Part shown: piece by piece, positions 57,615 through 64,000 of the stretch | Position numbering within the stretch: position 1 is the stretch's first letter | How the letters are laid out: every line of letters starts with the position of its first letter | Assembly (NCBI GenBank): GCA_032690845.1 | Contig: CM064421.1 | Coordinates: forward strand, 39,236,963-39,300,962 | Length of the DNA: 64,000 bases | Direction: 5' to 3' | Source: Eleusine coracana subsp. coracana | Lineage: Eukaryota; Streptophyta; Magnoliopsida; Poales; Poaceae | Position numbers and translations under genes: made by a program | The notes under the pieces: model-generated | The model's database searches: none | What the model saw: the letters and a program-made list of their open reading frames with translations, nothing else | What the model was told of the DNA's origin: nothing

Positions 57615-58823
57615 TTAGAAGAAGGCCCTGCTTCCATAAAAGACCCTAGAATTCTTCGATGGAGATGGGGATGGCTTCTCAGTTGTACTGGAGTCAACGC
57701 CATCATTTGAGGGGCTCTTATTCTCAGGATTCAATGGAAGCTTCATTTTTGCAAGAGATTCTGTGAATTGCTGCATGCTCTTCATGTACATGTCAACTAT
57801 CTCTTGTTGGACAACTGGCTGCTCGGACTGAAGGTTAATGCTAATCACAGGTTTGACAACTTCATTCTTGGATGGTACCTCAGAAGAATCTGCCTCACCA
57901 TCAGTAGCACTCTGGCTTTGTGTTTGGGATGCTTCAATTGTGGTATCTGATGGTTCAGAAGTTGGCTCTGAAACCGATTGTCGTGTTGCAGAGAGTGCAG
58001 CAGAGGATCCTGCAGTTGAGACACAGCTGAGAGGGCTTTCGTCTTGGTATGCCCCCAGCTTATCAGTACTGGTTGCAGCACCAGGAACAGAAGTGGCCGC
58101 TTCCAGCAACTTGCCAGTTTCAAGTTTTATAGGGTTCACAGCATCCAACGAACTCATCTCGAGATACTTTGAGACCATAATTTCATTCTCGTTCACCACA
58201 TTTAAGTCTAAGAATTCAATCTTTTCAAGCTCAGAAGGAACCATGCTATCATTTCCAAAATCGGTTATGCTTGATACCGACTGTTGGGGTGATGAGATGA
58301 TGATTACATCTGGGGAACAACCAATATATGACAACGAAAGCTGCACGAATCCAGCTGGTGTGTGGAATAGGTCAGTAGATGATAGGGAGAACTCCTGGAC
58401 CAGCTTCCCATGACCCATTACAATGTCTGCCAGAGGAACAAGGGCAAAGCCAAGGAGCTGATCCTCCAGGTAGTTCCTAATCCTGCTTAACATCCATATC
58501 TCGCACTTGAGTGAAGCATCCACAGTCCGCACATTGAGCCGCAGGTTCTCTTCAAAAACAGGGTTGCGCCCAGCAGCATTAATCACCTTGGTCGAACATG
58601 AAACATCAGGATCGCTTGTGAGGCACAGCTTTGCATACACATCTTGCTTGTGGTAGATACAAACATTGTGGATATCACGTGCCTGGTGCACAAACACATC
58701 CAAGTAGCCAATGGACGTGTCTTTGCTGGCAGCATCAGCAACAATGTTGGTGGTCTTCTGAGTGATAATCTCAGTGTTGAGCATAGGTGGCTCAGAAGCA
58801 AGACCATTTTGGCAAGAAGCCAT
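57615..58823 (-). CDS. C2-domain (calcium-dependent lipid-binding type) protein
   Basis: A single coding exon of 402 aa starting MASCQNGLASEPP. Residues about 38-170 form one C2 domain: GYLDVFVHQARDIHNV, DVYAKLCLTSDPDV, NPVFEENLRLNV, DQLLGFALVPLADI. Only part of the usual Asp set for calcium is visible, so calcium dependence is uncertain. The second half is a long Ser/Thr/Glu-rich, probably disordered tail ending KNSRVFYGSRAFF. Proteins of this plant family are taken to bind membranes peripherally. A 5'UTR intron (about 58840-59807, donor gtaata, acceptor ctgcag) probably separates the coding exon from a leader exon ending at 59808. Confidence 0.85.
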   Translation of the reverse strand: MASCQNGLASEPPMLNTEIITQKTTNIVADAASKDTSIGYLDVFVHQARDIHNVCIYHKQDVYAKLCLTSDPDVSCSTKVINAAGRNPVFEENLRLNVRTVDASLKCEIWMLSRIRNYLEDQLLGFALVPLADIVMGHGKLVQEFSLSSTDLFHTPAGFVQLSLSYIGCSPDVIIISSPQQSVSSITDFGNDSMVPSELEKIEFLDLNVVNENEIMVSKYLEMSSLDAVNPIKLETGKLLEAATSVPGAATSTDKLGAYQDESPLSCVSTAGSSAALSATRQSVSEPTSEPSDTTIEASQTQSQSATDGEADSSEVPSKNEVVKPVISINLQSEQPVVQQEIVDMYMKSMQQFTESLAKMKLPLNPENKSPSNDGVDSSTTEKPSPSPSKNSRVFYGSRAFF

Positions 58824-59807
58824 TGTGGGTATGCTAATTCTGCAGTCAGCACAGAAAAAAAAAAGTTCAATTTAATGCTAAATAATAAACAAAATGTTGA
58901 ACTAATGCAAATTGCATCCTTGCAAATCAGAAAACAACAATCAAACTTCAGGCTGAGTCAAGCTGAGGACAGAAGTTTGTTTTGAAATACTGACTAAAAC
59001 AACTGGGACCTACAGCAGAGGGGGGGGGGCATCTTTGGCTCACATTTATAGAACATGTCCAATGAAGTAAAACTGAAAACGAAGTACTCACTACTTACAT
59101 TTCAAACGAAAGAGCTAAGTCACCTTGAGCCCTGATTACTATCTAATCAGGAAAATAAATGAGGGAGACATCGTTCAAAAAACAAATAAATGAGGGAGAA
59201 AAAAACCATGGAAAAGAGACCTGAAAAAATTAGCTCAAAGATCCCCAATTGTAGCAAAGCCCCCAATCTTACGGTGATAGGAACGGAACTGTATCTGACC
59301 CAAGGTTTATGGCTCGCAGAAGCGTAAAAGACAAATGCAAATTGAAGGGAACACACATTTCTGATAGATAGTACAGATCAAAGTACTTACAATCAAAGAT
59401 ATAAGTTATACTACTTTTTCCCAAAAAAAAACAAAAAACAAAAAAACACACACACTAGTTTGGTACTACTTCGCTGGATCATCGAAGAGCTTAAGTGCAA
59501 AATGCTGGCTCCCTCCCCTCCCTCCCTCCCTGGAACCAGACAGCAAGAACAGTGGTGGGGAATACTTGTAAACGAATGGAACGTTTACCCTTCATAAATC
59601 AAAAACCTAACAGCGGTCAAGTTCAATTGTTCTAACATACTTCTTACTGCCTAGCAGAAGCCAAGAAAAATCCACGGGAAAGCTCCCAAATCAAGAACCG
59701 ACAGAACTAACTAACGATCGGCGTGAGCAATTGGTCTGTCTTGCCACTAGCGTAGCAAAGGTGGGACTGCAAACACTGCTAAATCAAGGGGAAAATGGTA
59801 GTATTAC

Positions 59808-59920
59808 CTTCTTCGCTGGGGATTCAAACGGGGCGAACTGAGGCGGACAAGTCGCGCTGCCGGAGAATTTCTAGGGAGCCGCCGCGACTGGGTGTGCGGA
59901 ACGGGAAGGGAAAGCTGAAT
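59808..59920 (-). other. Probable 5'UTR exon of the C2-domain gene
   Basis: On the minus strand a GC-rich leader ends aagaag|gtaatac at 59808/59807, a good donor matching the acceptor just before the C2 ATG. A ttttataa stretch at 59920-59928 may be the TATA element. Confidence 0.5.
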
Positions 59921-59939
59921 TATAAAAGGAGCGCCGCTG

Positions 59940-62030
59940 CCTCACAGTGACACGTGATTTGGTGGCGCGCGTTTGTGATTTTAAATATCTTTGAGGTCCT
60001 CTGTGTAAAGTGTTAGGAACCGGTAGGAAAACTTTTTATTTTGATACCATCGCGAAGAAAACTGGCGGAGCCGCGGAGGTCAGAGTCAGCTGCGATGCAC
60101 ACTAGTCGGGGGTGGGGGATCATCTAACGGCGACAGTACAGTAACATTACCTATGGTCGTCGCCACGCACGCACGCACTTTCTTCCGGTAGATTTGGACA
60201 TCGAAACCTGAACAATTGGCGGCAAGACTTCTTTGCTTTGAGAAATGTGGAACACGAATGCGACACAGAAATGCAGGTGCCGGTACCCCAACGGTTAGTA
60301 ATATGCTCATTTTTTTTTCAGCCACATACTATTTTCAGTGCCGTCAACCCATCGCGACATTGTCAGACCCAAGAAATTCAGCCTAAAGACCTCTCTAGAA
60401 GCGGCACCTTTGAAATTTTTGGCGGCAGTGGTCAGAGAGTATATTGTGGCTGTCTGCTTGCATTTTTTGCAGAGAGTTCATCGTCCATCTTTCTCGGAAA
60501 AAGAAAATCAAAGCTTAGTCACCGAGTTGATTTCAAGCTGTCTTCAACAAAGTAGCGCAAACTTTATGCAACACTCCGTCAAAGCATTTTTGTCGGAGAT
60601 GAGTTTCTAGAGGGGGCTAAAGCATTTTCTTTATCAAAAAAAAAAAACATGATTCTGCTTGAGCCACTGAAAATGGGAAGTTGCTTTATTCGGCTAACTG
60701 TCATTTTCTTATCTATTCGGCGGCCAAAGAATGCGTTTCAAAATCACGTGCATAATCCAGTATGCCACTTGGAGACACGATCGAGCGAGTAAAGCTCGTG
60801 CAGCACATTACACCACACTTAACTCACTGATTTTCTTTTTGCAACGAGAAAAGCTTTGACGAACGTTGGCAAAAAAGCGTGCCTTTGTTGCACTCCAACA
60901 CACCGTGTGAACAAGTTTAGTGGCCCGGTCAAAGTGCTGACCAATGGATAAACTCCATCCCTAAGTGGTGGATTAACCAATGTAAGCGCATACCTCAGCA
61001 GATCACAATCATCTAGATAAAACAAAGTTTTGCGATTCACAACCGTACAATAACTGTTATCCGGTCAAAAGGAAGGCGTTGGCATAGCAATATCATAGCA
61101 TCTCCAATTATTAGGTCAAAATTTACTCACTAAAGACAGGATTTAGGAGATTTTTAAATTTATTAGGAGTAAAAAAATCACGTCCTTCAACAACTTCTAA
61201 TAATCCATTCCTAAAAATTAAAATTATATCACATGTGAGTTTTAATCGAGTTACTTAAATGTGAAGAGTTATAGACCTTGTTTTAAGAGTTGCTATTTTT
61301 AGGGATCTCATTTAAAAAACTGTTGGAGGATTGATTTTTTAATTACTTTCTAAATTTTAGTTTAGAAACCTCATTTAGATAATGGTTAAAGATGCTCTCA
61401 CAGAAAGCGTCTATTGACTGGTCTCTCGTGCGTTGGTCTATGGCTGTAGCGGTAATTGAGCAATCTTTAGTCAACTGTTAACAGTCAAATTTGTAGTTGT
61501 TCATCATAATCAGGTACGATTACTTTCTTTCATTTTCATCTCCGCTTCAACATATGGACTTAAGAGAACGTATCAGACTCCTTTCCCTCTTCTGCTTGGA
61601 ACATCGTCGACTTAATGTCGATGTTGAGTTCTCAACGGCGTTATCGCTAGCAACATGGTCGATTTCTAGTTATTTGATTGTTTTGAGTCTCCCGTCGGCA
61701 GTCCAATGCTCCTGTGTTCTGTTCGAGTTGCAAAATCATGAGGTCTCAGCGTTCCCAGGCCACGCTGAGGCCCATGTCCGGAGGCATATGTTTGTGTGAT
61801 CCAAGCTCGGAGCCGCCGGCACCGGAGCCTGGATCCAATAAACGCTAGAACTAGAAGCAGGGACGTGGGGCGTAACCTCGGCCGGGTAACAGTTGTAAAC
61901 GGATTACAGTCAAACACAATAAGCTCTTGTTCTTTACTTGTGAGCAAAAAGCTTGCTTTTAGAATGGACTGTATAAGAACAGAGAAATTTCGTTGAGCAA
62001 GTAAAGGTCAAACATGTACTAACTTATACA
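59940..62030. other. Intergenic region with one unassigned ORF
   Basis: A + strand open stretch at 60338..60610 (90 codons, MPSTHRDIVRPKKF start) has no domain I recognise and no clear promoter. The remainder, apart from the MITE-like segment at 61097-61397, has no supported gene. Confidence 0.35.
61097..61397. mobile_element. MITE-like element with AGCATCT termini
   Basis: Left agcatctccaattatt and right aatggttaaagatgct form an imperfect inverted repeat around AT-rich non-coding DNA of about 300 bp. This end sequence is common among grass MITEs. Target duplication not resolved. Confidence 0.5.
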
Positions 62031-62247
62031 TGATTCTTGTACACGTAAAAGAGGAGGGGAAAAAGAAAAAACTGGCACTCTGCTGTTCGCGCTCCCGGTC
62101 AATGGGACAGAACATTCACGGCTTGTCATACTTGCCAGCGAATGTACCCCCACGGTGGACGTGTGGCGTCGCTCTCCAGTGCGTCCCTAGCGGCGTGCCC
62201 TGCCAACTGCCATTGGCACTACGCTAGCACGAGAGGAGAAGAAGTAG

Positions 62248-63468
62248 CTAGAACGCGGCTGTCCTGTCCTTGACGACGACGTCCTCGACCTCCCTCCTCA
62301 TGAGCTTGTCCTCCTCCTGCTTCCTGCAGAAGACGACCCACGCGTTCACCTCCAGCGCCACACACGCGCCGACGAGCGCGGCGAGCGCCAGGCAGTACCC
62401 GAGCTTCCAGTAGGATCCGCCGAGCCCCATGACCTCGAATCCCTGGAAGACGTTGACCACCCCGACGACGACGCAGCCGTATCCGAGCAGGTGGTGGTAC
62501 GACTTCCAGTACTTGCGGTACCGGTTGGTGGTCTTGGGCCGGAAGAAGACGGCCAGCGTCTGCAGGCTCCCGGCCGTGGCCGCGGCGACGCCCAGCCCGC
62601 GGTGCAGCCTGTACGTGACGCCCGGCGACGCGGAGCCCATGACCAGGCCCAGCGCGAACCCGGCGGCGCCCATGGTGTAGCCCGTGGCCTGCACCGCCGC
62701 GTGCGCGTAGAACCACGCGGGGGACGCGCAGCATGGCCGCAGGTACCGCGCCAACGCGGCGCCCACGGGGAGGAGGAGCCCCCAGGAGAGCGCGTTCAGA
62801 GAGCCGTGCAGCCACTGCAGCGCGGCGGAGGCGGTCGGGGAGGCCTCCGTGGCGGTGGTGAGGATGTCCACGGTGGCGTGCGACGCCAGGTCGGACGCGT
62901 CGGTGGGGTGGATCGTCGGGGAGTAGCCCTGCACGTAGAGCCCACGGTTCCACACGAAGTGGAGCCTGGTGCGGTTGGGAGAGAGCCCGACGGTGACGGC
63001 GATGGTCACGGAGGCGCCGTCGCGGACGGTGCGGGACGGGGAGAGGAGCGAGGCGGAGGGTGAGGAGAGGAGCGGGATGTCGAGCGGCCGGGACACGAGC
63101 GGGGAGGACTGGAGCTTCACGTCAGGGGAGAGGAGGAACGGGAGGGCCAGCAGCGCGCCCGTGGTCGGGTCGGAGAAGGCGGCGAGCACGCGCGCGCCCG
63201 TCATCGCCGGGCGGTCCGGGTTGAGGCCCCACGCCACCCAGCCCGAGGGGGAGATGAAGGAGCCCGTGAACGCCGCGTCCAGCGTCGCGTTGCGCGCGTC
63301 GTAGGTCCACGCCAGCGTCGCGCCCTGCGTCGGCAGGGCGATGCACTTGTCGTACGTCTTCCACAGCGTCGACGTCGTGCACCGACCCGCCGCCGCGGCC
63401 ACCGCTCTGCCCGGAAGAATGGCGAAGGCGGCCGCCACCACCACCAGCAGCAGCAACGTCTGCCGCAT
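62248..63468 (-). CDS. Cytochrome b561 and DOMON domain-containing protein
   Basis: An intronless 406-aa protein. Residues 1-26 are a signal peptide (LLLLVVVAAAFAILPG). A DOMON domain at about 45-175 (LAWTYDARNATLDAAFTG, WVAWGLNP, LHFVWNRG) faces the apoplast. A cytochrome b561 core at about 215-380 has five to six membrane helices, with His at about 221, 256, 289 and 325-326 as probable haem ligands. The tail is charged and cytosolic. This plant family moves electrons across the plasma membrane, accepting them from ascorbate. Length and layout match the family (about 390-410 aa). It is far more GC-rich than its surroundings, as many single-exon grass genes are. Confidence 0.93.
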   Translation of the reverse strand: MRQTLLLLVVVAAAFAILPGRAVAAAAGRCTTSTLWKTYDKCIALPTQGATLAWTYDARNATLDAAFTGSFISPSGWVAWGLNPDRPAMTGARVLAAFSDPTTGALLALPFLLSPDVKLQSSPLVSRPLDIPLLSSPSASLLSPSRTVRDGASVTIAVTVGLSPNRTRLHFVWNRGLYVQGYSPTIHPTDASDLASHATVDILTTATEASPTASAALQWLHGSLNALSWGLLLPVGAALARYLRPCCASPAWFYAHAAVQATGYTMGAAGFALGLVMGSASPGVTYRLHRGLGVAAATAGSLQTLAVFFRPKTTNRYRKYWKSYHHLLGYGCVVVGVVNVFQGFEVMGLGGSYWKLGYCLALAALVGACVALEVNAWVVFCRKQEEDKLMRREVEDVVVKDRTAAF

Positions 63469-63481
63469 TGCTGCGTCGCAC

Positions 63482-64000
63482 GGCGAATGTCAGGAACTAG
63501 TGTCTGTGGTGGTTCGGAAGCAGTGTTCTTGGCCCTGGCGCGTACGTGCTTAATTCGGCTGCTGTGCCTGCGCGCGTAAGCGGGGTTTTAGTGGAGCGTT
63601 TGTGCGACGAACAAGCGCGCGCCATCATGATGGTGGCTTTGTGCGATGTGCGTTTGTTGGTCGCGCCTTTCTCTTTGTTTCGATGTGTTCTTAGCTTCGA
63701 AGGCAAGGGACGGAAGGCTCCAAAAAGAAGGCCGCGGCGTGCTGTGATCTGGATCTGTGTGGTGCCGGCCGGACCTTTGGGTCCCCATTGCATTCGTCCA
63801 CTGAGGTATTGGATCAGTAGGTGTAAATTGAAGGTAGCGGTCGACTCAATATAACCAGGAAGCTAGCTATTCGGCGTATATAAAATATGCTTGGGACAGG
63901 TTCTCGATGATTACATGTCAAAAAAACTTATCTGATTCACTCATTCGAGTCGTGACCACCGACCGGTCGGCAGTGGGGAGCAATGATTCCAGGCACAAAC
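63482..64000. other. Upstream region of the DOMON/b561 gene
   Basis: No TATA box was clear within 100 bp of the ATG. ORFs here are short and overlap on both strands; no gene is supported. Confidence 0.4.

Noticed and set aside
60338..60610. 90-codon + strand ORF as a gene
   Set aside because: No domain, promoter, homologue or splice context; left as unassigned in the intergenic entry.
1..64000. tRNA genes, rRNA genes and CRISPR arrays
   Set aside because: No cloverleaf with the conserved A/B box words, no rRNA-like blocks and no regular spacer-repeat array was found by eye.

Overview
This window is nuclear DNA from a grass, probably a panicoid relative of maize or sorghum. The genes have short GC-rich exons split by GT-AG introns. 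Two loci closely follow the maize apoplastic polyamine oxidase. The spacers are AT-rich and full of CACTA, hAT-like, LINE and MITE debris. Nothing looks bacterial or organellar. All gene models here were read by eye from splice signals and comparison of paralogues inside the window.

Region 1 (1-2100): the last two coding exons of a Yippee-like zinc-binding protein gene (+), with its 5' exons outside the window.

Region 2 (2100-21200): a local cluster of Pumilio/PUF RNA-binding protein genes, the most distinctive part of the window. There are four multi-exon genes (PUF-1 +, PUF-2 +, PUF-3 -, PUF-4 +), one two-exon mini-PUF (PUF-5 +) and at least one decayed copy (about 6367-7010). They share exon boundaries, an ATATAAG-type TATA box 50-150 bp before the ATG, and 3'-flank similarity. 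The residues that contact RNA bases in the last three repeats differ between copies, so the cluster looks like a rapidly diversifying family. Some copies show damage: a 1-base frameshift in PUF-1, and a GT-to-AT splice donor and shortened last exon in PUF-3. PPR-protein relics lie upstream of PUF-2 and PUF-3, suggesting that a PPR+PUF block was copied and inverted. A 3.1-kb poly-A retroelement with a zinc-knuckle ORF and a 16-bp target duplication sits just past the PUF-3 stop.

Region 3 (22100-24700): a three-exon FRIGIDA-like gene (-).

Region 4 (25000-37300): transposon-rich DNA with two long-hairpin MITEs, a decayed LINE ORF2, an unrecognised arginine-rich relic, a CACTA end, tandem duplications and an hAT-like element with a perfect 8-bp target duplication just upstream of PAO-A.

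Region 5 (37450-55370): two polyamine oxidase genes (+), PAO-A and PAO-B, about 14.6 kb apart. Both keep all splice sites and reading frames, but each has one in-frame nonsense codon in exon 2, only five codons apart in the alignment. PAO-A also has a perfect 60-bp in-frame duplication of its signal peptide. Between them lie a 284-bp CACTA mini-element, a 1.8-kb CACTA element carrying a GC-rich gene-like insert, a LINE 3' end and another CACTA end.

Region 6 (55400-64000): a diverged tandem duplication, a C2-domain protein gene (-) and an intronless DOMON/cytochrome b561 gene (-).
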